In this document: piece after piece, positions 7,931-16,026 of the stretch | Layout: every line of letters starts with the position of its first letter | Position numbering within the stretch: position 1 is the first letter of the stretch | Assembly: GCF_009932725.1 (NCBI RefSeq) | Contig: NZ_BLJU01000005.1 | Location: forward strand, 62,001 to 126,000 | DNA: 64,000 nucleotides | Source: Pseudomonas yangonensis | GTDB taxonomy: Bacteria; Pseudomonadota; Gammaproteobacteria; Pseudomonadales; Pseudomonadaceae | Direction of reading: 5' to 3' | Made by a program: the position numbers and the translations under genes | The notes under the pieces: model-generated | Told to the model about the DNA's origin: nothing | The model's input: only the letters and a program-made list of their open reading frames with translations | Databases searched by the model: none

Positions 7931-10309
7931 ATGACGCATGGTATTGACGTAATTGGAGAGTTCAATCCCGAGTCCTCTATTCTCTTCCTAGGCTCTGGGT
8001 TTAGCCTCGGCGCGAGCAACATTGCTAATGGTACCCCGCCCAACGGCAGGGGGTTGCGACGCCACTTTATCGAGCAACTCAACCTTCCAGCGGATACGGA
8101 CTACGATCTACAAGTCCTTAGCGAGGAATTTGCCGAGCATGACTCAGGGAAGCTTCGTGACGAGCTCTATAGAGTTTTTCGGCTGACCGAACTAACTGCT
8201 GGACAAACGGCTGTGTTGAATGAGCCTTGGCGACGCATCTACTCGACCAACTACGACGACGCGGTCGAGTTGCATCGGTTAACAAAGAAAGTGCCGCCGA
8301 ATGCTTACGATGTCTCGGAGCCAATTCCGAACAAGCTGCCCCACGGCGCAGTGGTACACCTCCACGGCAGCATCCGACTGATCACGCCTGATAATGTGAT
8401 GAAAAGCTTGGTTCTCGGCGAAGGATCTTACGTGAACCAGTATGTCGTGCGCTCACGCTGGTATGACCAATTTCAGCGCGATCTGGCTTTCGCAAGCAAC
8501 CTGTATATCGTTGGATACAGTCTCGCCGATTATCATATTGCCGGCCTACTGATGGCCAACCCTAAGCTTGCCGAGCGAACTATCTTCATTCAAGGGCCCA
8601 CCGTCGACGAAACGTTCCTGCGACGCACTGCACGGTACGGGCGCACGATGTTTATAGGCACCGACGGCTTCGCCGAGATTATTGCTCGCGCTCCACGCTC
8701 AGCTGCTCCTTCACTGGATAATCTGCGCTCTTTCCGCTCGCTGTCACCCGTACGAGATAAGAAGGCAGTCGCTCGACCGACCGCTACCGAGGTTTTTGAT
8801 CTTCTAGTCTATGGCGATTTCGATCCTGCTCGCCTTGCTCGCTCGCAACCCAGTGAGGAGTACGCGGTTGCTCGAGCGGATTCGGTGCGCGCGGCGGCGG
8901 ATGCTGTTGAGAGTAAGGCATCGCTCGTTGTAGATGGTCGTCTTGGTAACGGTAAATCAATTTTTCTTCATCTACTTGCGTTCGAGCTTTCGTCGAGAGG
9001 CTGGACCTGTCTACAGCTCCAGCTTGGTCACCCGGACCTTCAGCGTGAGGTTGCGGCACTGGCCGAGGTCGAGCGATTGGTCGTGTTTGTCGACCAATAT
9101 TCGGCCGCCCAGGACAGTTTGCGCGGCCTTCGCGATGCTCTTCCACAGGCTAAGCTCGTTGTGGAAGTGCGGACGGGGACGTTCGAGGTCCGCTTTCACG
9201 AATTTGTAAAGCTTCTGCCCCAACCGTTTGACCGGGTGAGCCTTAACGCCCTCACACGATCCGAAATGACCTCGTTTGGCCGGCTGTGCGAGAGCGCAGG
9301 GCTTCGTGCGCCTGATCTTGATCACCGCGGCGACCTACGCGACCTTCTGCTTGATCTTTTTGAAAATGCCGCAGTCCGCGACCGTGTGAAAGAGGCTCTA
9401 GCCCCCCTGTTTGAAAATAGGGCTACTCGGCGAATTTTGACTATGACTATGTTGATCGCCACTCATCAAGGCTCCGTCGGCGCCTCATTCGTGAGAAGCG
9501 TAGTCGGCGAGGATCCATTTATGGCGCTCAAACCGCTGGAGGATCTATCGCATGAAATTTTCGAGACGTCAGCTGATGGTTTCAGGGCTCGATCGTCTAT
9601 CTTCTCCTCGTTTGTGATAGCAGCGTTCATTGCGCCAGAGGAGATCGCTGACACTGTTGTCGAGGTGACGCTGGCCGCTGCCCAGCGGCGAAGCGAGCGA
9701 CCATATCGAATTCTCATGTCGAACATGATGACGTATTCGAGCTTGCGGAGAACCCTGCGCGGCAAGGGAGATCCGGACACCGTCATCGCCAACATCTATG
9801 AACGTCTGCGATACGACGAGCGGGTGAATGGTGAGCCGCTCTTTTGGCTTCAGTATGCGATCGCGATGGCGGAAAAATCTCGGCTCGATGCGGCCGACGA
9901 ATTCATCGCCACGGCCTACAGAAAAGCCGAAGAGCTTCCCGGCTTCCAAACCTACCAGATTGATACCCAAGCTTTCCGCATCGCTCTGATGCGCGCGATA
10001 AAGCAGAGCTCGGGTCAGGCTATTTTCAACATTGATGCGGTTCTTCTTGGGATTGAGCGGATCAATGCCATGCTCGGCGATGGGAGCCACCGATTCTATG
10101 CTGTGAAAGTACTTGAATACGTTCAGCCGTTTGTGACGGCACGGCTTGGAGATTTGGTAAATGGTGAACGGACCGCCTTGCAATTCTGGCTTCTAAAGGT
10201 GGAAAAGTCGCTTTCTTTACTGCCAGATGACTTTAAGGCAACTGCTGGTTCTGAGGCCGTCCGCAAGAGCGTCGAGGCGGCTGCCAAGATGTTTGTCGAC
10301 CAAAGTTAA
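7931..10309 (+). CDS. SIR2-domain/P-loop NTPase protein (putative anti-phage NADase)
   Basis: 792 residues from the ATG at 7931, after GGAGG at 7922-7926; a TTG at 7880 gives a longer frame without a good ribosome-binding site. Residues 1-260 form a SIR2-like domain: GSGFS (21-25), STNYDD (105-110), catalytic-type HLHGS (143-147) and YIVGYSLADYH. A P-loop NTPase follows, with Walker A DGRLGNGKS (335-343) and a likely Walker B (LVVFVDQY), then a helical C-terminal half. Known SIR2-effector defence proteins (DSR, Thoeris ThsA, SIR2-STAND Avs5) deplete NAD when they sense phage; here NTPase-gated NADase activity is inferred. It stands alone, right after the integrase and MITE, in the usual cargo position. 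Confidence 0.8.
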   Translation: MTHGIDVIGEFNPESSILFLGSGFSLGASNIANGTPPNGRGLRRHFIEQLNLPADTDYDLQVLSEEFAEHDSGKLRDELYRVFRLTELTAGQTAVLNEPWRRIYSTNYDDAVELHRLTKKVPPNAYDVSEPIPNKLPHGAVVHLHGSIRLITPDNVMKSLVLGEGSYVNQYVVRSRWYDQFQRDLAFASNLYIVGYSLADYHIAGLLMANPKLAERTIFIQGPTVDETFLRRTARYGRTMFIGTDGFAEIIARAPRSAAPSLDNLRSFRSLSPVRDKKAVARPTATEVFDLLVYGDFDPARLARSQPSEEYAVARADSVRAAADAVESKASLVVDGRLGNGKSIFLHLLAFELSSRGWTCLQLQLGHPDLQREVAALAEVERLVVFVDQYSAAQDSLRGLRDALPQAKLVVEVRTGTFEVRFHEFVKLLPQPFDRVSLNALTRSEMTSFGRLCESAGLRAPDLDHRGDLRDLLLDLFENAAVRDRVKEALAPLFENRATRRILTMTMLIATHQGSVGASFVRSVVGEDPFMALKPLEDLSHEIFETSADGFRARSSIFSSFVIAAFIAPEEIADTVVEVTLAAAQRRSERPYRILMSNMMTYSSLRRTLRGKGDPDTVIANIYERLRYDERVNGEPLFWLQYAIAMAEKSRLDAADEFIATAYRKAEELPGFQTYQIDTQAFRIALMRAIKQSSGQAIFNIDAVLLGIERINAMLGDGSHRFYAVKVLEYVQPFVTARLGDLVNGERTALQFWLLKVEKSLSLLPDDFKATAGSEAVRKSVEAAAKMFVDQS

Positions 10310-10509
10310 TCTGTATGTGTTGAACCCGCTATTAAATCCGTCGGCAGCATAGCAAGGGCTCGGCCCACGTTTTTTTACACAGTCTGGGCCAGTAGAGGAC
10401 ATTAGTGAGCCCAACTCAGAATGAGCTAATCAGGGACCTGATACGTTTATTGTGGACAATCATCTGTGGACGTAGGCACTTCAGTTGGTGTAGTAGCCAG
10501 AGATAGCTA

Positions 10510-11109
10510 ATGGTCGGTATGATGGCTAGGCGACCAGCTAAATGGAATATGAGCATGGGACTTAAGGAAGACCAAGCATACGCCCGCGCCAACTGCGAAC
10601 GGCTTGTAGCGGGGTTTCCGGCGGCCCTGCTCAAGCAAGAAGGCACCATCTATACACGTCTATCCCAAGCGAAAATATCCCCTCTCAAGAAGCTCGCCGC
10701 CATCTACGAGCTGCTTGACAGTATTGGTGCGTACATTTCACCTGCAACGCCTTGCAAGAGGGGGTGTTCGAACTGCTGTCATTATTCGGTGACAGTTTCA
10801 GAGGTTGAGATTCAGTTCATCGAGGCCCATGCCAAAAAGAAGCGATTTAAAGCCCTTCTTCCCCGAGCTGATTTCCATGGTCACGCGTGTCCTTTCCTTA
10901 AAAATAATACCTGTAGCATCTACGCAGCTCGCCCTTTCGTCTGCCGCCGGTTTCACGCGCTAGCACCTACTGCTGAATGGTGCGCCTCTGACAAATCATT
11001 CTTGGGTGAATTCCCTCAAATTCAATCCAGCGAGCTTGAGAGCGCCTTCAATGCGCTACGAGGCAGCAGCCCAGTTGTAGATATACGACAGGTGTTCGGC
11101 AGGACGTAA
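10510..11109 (+). CDS. YkgJ-like cysteine cluster protein
   Basis: 199 residues. The cysteine cluster is CKRGCSNCCHYSVTVSEVEI followed by CPFLKNNTCSIYAARPFVCRRFH, the pattern of the YkgJ/zinc- or iron-chelating CxxxCxxCC family (metal identity unresolved). The start at 10510 lacks a strong ribosome-binding site; ATGs at 10549 and 10555 are alternatives. The stop codon abuts the start of the next gene with no gap, implying translational coupling and a joint function with the TIGR04141-like protein. It has no known biochemical role; a metal cluster or post-translational metal-binding function is inferred. Confidence 0.75.
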   Translation: MVGMMARRPAKWNMSMGLKEDQAYARANCERLVAGFPAALLKQEGTIYTRLSQAKISPLKKLAAIYELLDSIGAYISPATPCKRGCSNCCHYSVTVSEVEIQFIEAHAKKKRFKALLPRADFHGHACPFLKNNTCSIYAARPFVCRRFHALAPTAEWCASDKSFLGEFPQIQSSELESAFNALRGSSPVVDIRQVFGRT

Positions 11110-12936
11110 GTGCTGCTAAAACGCTTCACAGGCGAAGCACTTAAACAAAAAGTATCGGATGCGAATTACTTTCGGCTCGGTCAGCTCAGCGGGGTTGGAA
11201 TGGGTAAGAATGGCACCATCAACTCAATCACCGTCAGACTGCTCAAGCCCAGTAAAAGCCCTGCAGATGCTATCAGCGCGAAATATGGCCCTGGCGGCTC
11301 CAAAGCACTAAAGGGTCAGGATTGGGAAGGCGGTGGTGAGGGTATTCTGTACTACGGTCAAGTGTACGACCGACCTCCAGAGTGGCTGAGCCTTCTACAA
11401 AGCTATGTTTCCGATCCGTTTGATGCACTCCACTCGAGTGGCGCAGCAGCTATTCTCTTTTTGAGTGTCAAAGGGCGTTGGATGGCGCTTTGCTTCGATT
11501 ACGCGCATATTGCGCTCGATGAAGACTCCTTTGTCCACCAGTTCGGGCTAAAGGTTGCGCTTAATACCGTACCCAGAGGAAGCCTGCTCAGCCTGGATCT
11601 CGCAACTCCGGATGCTGTTACGTTCCAGCGACGAGTACAAGCCAGCAATTTGTCGGACTTCAGCCAGTTCGGCGTTGATACGCTGCGTGATCTCGCCCGG
11701 GTCGCAGGCGGTAAGCCAGAGCAAGACTCCTTCGCTAGATTTGTGGCGGGCAAGGATGCGCTTAGCCTGGACACCCCGCTTACCCCAGTGCAATTCCACG
11801 ACAAATGTGCCGAGATCCTGCAAGCCTTCGAGTCGGCTGCCTACAAGCGGGATTACGCTTGGTTTGACAACGTCAAGGTGGAAACCGATACCCAGCGCAT
11901 CCAGCGCCTGGACAAGCTCCTCTACAACGAGATCCAGGCCATCCGCGGTGGTGCAAACAGCCTCCTGCATATGTCTCCGCCAGAAATCCAGGACTATGTC
12001 GAAGGTGTTGACCTTGGCTATACGGGTTTCGGCAGTCGAAAAGCAGAATTCACCAAGCTTTCTATCGAAGATTACGCGAAGGAGCTTAATCGGCTGAAAT
12101 GCACCCACTCGATGCAAGAGATCAAAAGTGCACATAGGATACGTACGGGGAGCCTGAAGACCGGGGCCCTAGAGCCGGGCTGGAAGGTCTACGATTGCCT
12201 TAATTGGGAGGTTACCCTCCCAGCCCCCAATTCCGCAAACTACGTCCTGTTTGCGGGCAAGTGGTACCAGATCTCGGACAAATTTAAAGACAAGGTCGAG
12301 GAGCACTTCAATAGCGTCGACGACATCACCGTCATAGGATCAACCTACTGCCAAAACGAAGAGGAACTGATTGCAGAAATCCTCAAGACCCGCCCCGACC
12401 TAGTAAAACTCGATCGCACGAAGATCAACCCGGAGGGTGTCGTTGCTGCCAACCTCGAGCCCTGTGACTACTACTCCAACGACAAATACTTTATCCATCT
12501 CAAGGACGGCGAGTCATCTGGTCCTATCAGCCATCTGTGGATGCAGGGCGTGGTCAGCGCTGAGGCATTTGTGGCTGACGGTGAGTTTCGCAAGAAGCTG
12601 AAAGACACGGTCGCAGCGGCCAAGGGTGGTAGCGCCTTCGCAGGGACACTTCCTGATGGACGGAGGCGCGAGGTCGACCGCGGCGAATACACCGTCGTCT
12701 ATGGAATCATGCGTCATCGATACATTGACGGCTCTATTGGCATTCCATTTTTTAGCAAGGTGAGCTTTATGGCTGCGTGCGACAGACTGCGACGCACCGG
12801 CATGAATATCCGAAAGGAGATTATCGAGAAGCTAACCCCCAAAGCCACAGGCGTCCCAGCCAAGAAGAAAGTAGCAAAGGCCAATGCTGCGAAGGCGTCT
12901 ACAGCAAACGCCAAAAAATCATCCAGAACTCCTTGA
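11110..12936 (+). CDS. TIGR04141/DUF6119 sporadically distributed protein
   Basis: 608 residues from a GTG that directly follows the previous stop codon. The N-terminal part (about 1-220) has the shape of this family: a short Phe/Leu-rich opening, GILYYGQVYDRPPEWLSLL, an AAILFLSVKGRWMALCFDYAH strand region, and FGLKVALNTVPRGSLLSLD. A central region includes YDCLNWEV and FAGKWYQIS, also typical. The lysine/alanine-rich tail (KKKVAKANAAKAS) looks disordered and nucleic-acid binding. TIGR04141 members are found patchily, often in defence islands; no activity is established that I can name. It forms a two-gene unit with the YkgJ-like gene and ends against the convergent DUF3883 gene. Confidence 0.75.
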   Translation: MLLKRFTGEALKQKVSDANYFRLGQLSGVGMGKNGTINSITVRLLKPSKSPADAISAKYGPGGSKALKGQDWEGGGEGILYYGQVYDRPPEWLSLLQSYVSDPFDALHSSGAAAILFLSVKGRWMALCFDYAHIALDEDSFVHQFGLKVALNTVPRGSLLSLDLATPDAVTFQRRVQASNLSDFSQFGVDTLRDLARVAGGKPEQDSFARFVAGKDALSLDTPLTPVQFHDKCAEILQAFESAAYKRDYAWFDNVKVETDTQRIQRLDKLLYNEIQAIRGGANSLLHMSPPEIQDYVEGVDLGYTGFGSRKAEFTKLSIEDYAKELNRLKCTHSMQEIKSAHRIRTGSLKTGALEPGWKVYDCLNWEVTLPAPNSANYVLFAGKWYQISDKFKDKVEEHFNSVDDITVIGSTYCQNEEELIAEILKTRPDLVKLDRTKINPEGVVAANLEPCDYYSNDKYFIHLKDGESSGPISHLWMQGVVSAEAFVADGEFRKKLKDTVAAAKGGSAFAGTLPDGRRREVDRGEYTVVYGIMRHRYIDGSIGIPFFSKVSFMAACDRLRRTGMNIRKEIIEKLTPKATGVPAKKKVAKANAAKASTANAKKSSRTP

Positions 12937-13064
12937 TGGCCAACCGAAATCGCGACCTTTTGGGGAGAACACTCCCTCCTTGAGTTGATGCTCGGGACTA
13001 GTTGACCGCTACAATTCGCCCCCCCCCGAGATCCGCGAAGAACCCTATATTTTGGAGGACACGC

Positions 13065-14183
13065 TCATAACTCTTCGTCTGAGGCCGCTACGAGAGTGAT
13101 GTCTTCCTCCAAAAAATCTAAGCATTCCGGCCGGATAGAAAATCCATCCACCGTAATGCCCTCCGGAAGCGCGTTCAAAGTTGTAAGAATGTTGCGCAAT
13201 GACGGGCCGATATCCCTTGCAACGCGCATTCTTGCCCCCGCCTCACCCACCTCGTAGAGACGGTAAATATCGTACGGCTCGGGGCCATGCACCGCGACCA
13301 TCAGCTCTGGCAGTGAAAGATGTATTGGATTGCCAAAGCCACCGACCGTGCTCTTAGCATCCACCACGCGCACCTCGCCGGAGGGGTAAGTGACACGGAA
13401 ATCGTACGGTGCCACCGCATTAACGCTGGCAGTCCACTCGAACGCCCGCACACGCTCCGTGCGCTGCTCCTGTTCTAACCAAGCATTCAGCAGCTCTTCG
13501 CCTGCAACGCCGGTGGCCTCTGCATTTCTGCGCGATCGCATAAAGTCCTCGGGACTAATACCGCGACTTCCTCGCCGGGCATTGATTGCTTCGGCCCCCA
13601 TTGCACCACCAAGCGCGGCATCCTCCAGCAGACTTGTTTCCGCCCAGTCATATAAAGGATGGCCAGCCGGCGGCATGGCCGCAGCGAGGACTTCCTGAAC
13701 CAGCCTCTCCTCCAATACCCACATAGAGCCATCAGGAAAGCGGTGCGCAAGCTCTGCGTGGATTCCGGCATCCGCCGGCAGTCCACCTGAAATCAGGACT
13801 ACATTGGCAGTTGTTGGCGTGACTTCACCGGAGAACTCGAACAGGGCGAAATCTCCTGGAGCCAGAACGTTGTAGAGCTCAGGGCTCTCAACCGGGTTAT
13901 CGATCAACTCTCCGTTGAGACGCCAGTTCTTCTGCTGTTTGAGAATTTTTCGCTGCAGGTTGTTTGCGGGGGCAAGCCCAGGCCCGCAGAGGTAGAGATC
14001 AAGAGGATAGCGTGGTTGCGGCACTAGAGCCGGCTCACCGAGCTGCGGGTACAACCTGCCAGTAAGGATACCGGTATCAAGATTGAATGCTTTCTGCTTC
14101 CCTGCTGGATGATTTTGAAAATGCCACTTGAACAGAGTTAAGTCTGAAGCAGTGAGACGTTTCAGTGCTAGTTTGCGGGGCAT
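13065..14183 (-). CDS. DUF3883 domain protein (putative nuclease-fold)
   Basis: 372 residues from the ATG at 14183; the frame extends to 14255, but that would run into the shared promoter. The C-terminal third matches DUF3883 (the NO VEIN C-terminal domain): GVAGEELLNAWLEQEQ, APYDFRV (D261), VRVVDAKST (D275, K277), LSLPELMVA and YDIYRLYEV. The D…DxK spacing resembles a PD-(D/E)xK nuclease core, so DNA cleavage is plausible but unproven. The N-terminal 200 residues are unassigned. It is divergent from the RHH-methylase operon across a palindromic site, suggesting shared control and a part in the same restriction system. Confidence 0.7.
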   Translation of the reverse strand: MPRKLALKRLTASDLTLFKWHFQNHPAGKQKAFNLDTGILTGRLYPQLGEPALVPQPRYPLDLYLCGPGLAPANNLQRKILKQQKNWRLNGELIDNPVESPELYNVLAPGDFALFEFSGEVTPTTANVVLISGGLPADAGIHAELAHRFPDGSMWVLEERLVQEVLAAAMPPAGHPLYDWAETSLLEDAALGGAMGAEAINARRGSRGISPEDFMRSRRNAEATGVAGEELLNAWLEQEQRTERVRAFEWTASVNAVAPYDFRVTYPSGEVRVVDAKSTVGGFGNPIHLSLPELMVAVHGPEPYDIYRLYEVGEAGARMRVARDIGPSLRNILTTLNALPEGITVDGFSIRPECLDFLEEDITLVAASDEEL

Positions 14184-14263
14184 AAGACTCTCTTTCTTAT
14201 CCTTGATGAGCGGCAATACGATTGCCCTAAACAGTCCGACAGAGCGCTGGTGCAAGGGTATGC

Positions 14264-14278
14264 ATTGTGGTGCACAAT
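14264..14278. promoter_or_regulatory. Palindromic operator between DUF3883 and RHH genes
   Basis: Perfect inverted repeat ATTGTG-GTG-CACAAT in the short divergent region. It lies 30 bases before the likely RHH start (14309) and about 80 bases before the DUF3883 start. The size and position fit autoregulation by the adjacent ribbon-helix-helix protein; that link is inference. Confidence 0.5.
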
Positions 14279-14308
14279 AGCACCACTCCCACCACTGGTC
14301 TCCAGCTT

Positions 14309-14524
14309 ATGGCCCGCTCCCCCATCGCTCCTGACGGTAAGACCGTCAGGACTTCAGTCATGCTACCTGAGGGCGTCCACCTCCAGGTGCAAGCCCTAGC
14401 TGATGCAAACCATGTTTCGTCCGCCTGGGTCATTCGTATGGCAGTACAGCGCTTTCTGGACGAGCACCAGGGGCAGCTGGAACTACCTCTTCGCCTGTCT
14501 ACGCGACAAGGATCTGATTCATGA
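14309..14524 (+). CDS. Ribbon-helix-helix DNA-binding protein
   Basis: 71 residues if started at the ATG at 14309; a GTG at 14267 would put the palindromic site inside the coding region. The sequence KTVRTSVMLPEGVHLQVQAL (beta strand plus helix A) and SSAWVIRMAVQRFLDEH (helix B) fit an Arc/CopG-type RHH domain. Its stop overlaps the methyltransferase start (ATGA), so it leads the restriction operon and probably tunes its expression, much as controller proteins do in restriction-modification loci. Confidence 0.75.
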   Translation: MARSPIAPDGKTVRTSVMLPEGVHLQVQALADANHVSSAWVIRMAVQRFLDEHQGQLELPLRLSTRQGSDS

Positions 14525-16026
14525 GTAAAGATGTCATTCTCCGTAAACTGGCGCGCCTCCAGTCTTCTGCTAAGCCTCGTGTTCTTGACCTATTCTCCGG
14601 CTGCGGCGGCATCTCGTTAGGCTTCGAGTCTGCAGGCTTCGAAATGCGGGGTTCCGTTGAGTTCGATCCCGATGCAGCCAGATCGCATGGCCTGAATTTC
14701 CATGGCGGCGCTGAAGCCCATTGCCAGCCGATCGACATCACACAAACCACACCAGCCGACCTTTGTCGCCAGCTTGACCTGGGCAACGTTGCGGACGCGT
14801 TCGACATAGTAGTGGGTGGTCCTCCCTGCCAAGCATTTGCCCGAGTAGGTAGATCCAAGCTACGCGAGATCGAGGAGCATCCTGAAGCATTCATCCATGA
14901 TCCGCGTGCGCAGCTATACAAGAAGTACCTGGAATACGTAGATGCATTCCAGCCATTAGCTGTGCTCATGGAGAATGTACCCGACATCCTGAACCACGGT
15001 GGCCAGAACATCGCGGAAGAAACTTGCGAGGTCCTGGAAGCCAAAGGCTATGTCTGCGGTTATACCCTGCTCAACGCAGCGTTCTATGGCGTCCCCCAGA
15101 TGCGGGAACGAATGTTCCTTATTGCATACAGGCGTGAGCTGGGAGCGAAGGTTTCGTTTCCCGAGCCAAGTCATTGGCTAATACTGCCCCCCGGGTATGA
15201 AGGCTCTCGCTCCGTCGCACTCAAGTCATTACGTGGCTTAGCCGATCAGGCTCACTCTTACATAGAGCCTCCAGCAGCCAGCCCAGACCTCCCACCCGCA
15301 GTAACGGCGGAGGACGCACTAGGCGACCTTCCAGCAATCAATGCAAGGGAGCTACTCGCTGCTGGGAAGATAAGCCGTGGTGCGCGCCGCTTCGACAACC
15401 CAGTTAGCTACAGCCGCAAGAAGCCGTCTACCTATGCAGAATTAATGCGCACATGGCCCGGTCATGAAGCTCCCAAAGAAGGCCTGATAGATCATGTCAT
15501 CCGCTACTTACCGCGTGACTATGAACTGTTTGCCCGCATGAACCCGGGTGATCAGTATCCAGAAGCATATGCGCATGCCATTGATATGTTCCAGGAGCGT
15601 CTGGCCGTTGAACGCGCTCGCGGACAGAAGCTCACTGACGGTTCGGCAGAGTACAAGGCTCTGAAGGACTCGATTGTGCCGCCATATGACGCAAGTAAGT
15701 TCCCGAACAAGTGGCGAAAGATGTGGCGCGACCAGCCTGCACGCACGCTCATGGCCCATCTAGGCAAGGATGGTTATAGCCACATCCATTACGACAGCAA
15801 GCAGGCTCGAACCATTTCGGTGCGCGAGGCTGCACGTCTGCAGTCTTTCCCGGATGGTTTCCGATTCAGCGGCACCATGAATCCAGCCTTCAAGCAGATC
15901 GGTAATGCGGTTCCGCCTCTTATGGCCAAAGCACTCGCCACCCAAATGATGCAAACCATCAAGCAGGCAATCACACAAAAGGATACGGTAGATGAGCCTC
16001 GTCGAGCGGCAACGGCAGTTTCTTGA
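14521..16026 (+). CDS. DNA (cytosine-5)-methyltransferase
   Basis: 501 residues with the ordered m5C-methylase motifs: I VLDLFSGCGG (21-30), IV GGPPCQAF with catalytic cysteine 103, VI MENVPD, VIII QMRERMF, and the C-terminal IX/X block RTISVREAARLQSFPDGF and QIGNAVPPLMA. The long segment between VIII and IX is the target-recognition region, so the recognised sequence cannot be predicted. It methylates host DNA, presumably to protect it from the McrB-like/DUF2357 nuclease encoded next. It overlaps the RHH gene by four bases and the McrB-like gene by 35 bases, so it is part of a tightly coupled operon. Confidence 0.95.
   Translation: MSKDVILRKLARLQSSAKPRVLDLFSGCGGISLGFESAGFEMRGSVEFDPDAARSHGLNFHGGAEAHCQPIDITQTTPADLCRQLDLGNVADAFDIVVGGPPCQAFARVGRSKLREIEEHPEAFIHDPRAQLYKKYLEYVDAFQPLAVLMENVPDILNHGGQNIAEETCEVLEAKGYVCGYTLLNAAFYGVPQMRERMFLIAYRRELGAKVSFPEPSHWLILPPGYEGSRSVALKSLRGLADQAHSYIEPPAASPDLPPAVTAEDALGDLPAINARELLAAGKISRGARRFDNPVSYSRKKPSTYAELMRTWPGHEAPKEGLIDHVIRYLPRDYELFARMNPGDQYPEAYAHAIDMFQERLAVERARGQKLTDGSAEYKALKDSIVPPYDASKFPNKWRKMWRDQPARTLMAHLGKDGYSHIHYDSKQARTISVREAARLQSFPDGFRFSGTMNPAFKQIGNAVPPLMAKALATQMMQTIKQAITQKDTVDEPRRAATAVS

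Noticed and set aside
13019..13027. Run of nine C residues between convergent genes
   Set aside because: A homopolymer outside any coding start; could be a slippage site or sequencing artefact but has no gene context to make it meaningful.
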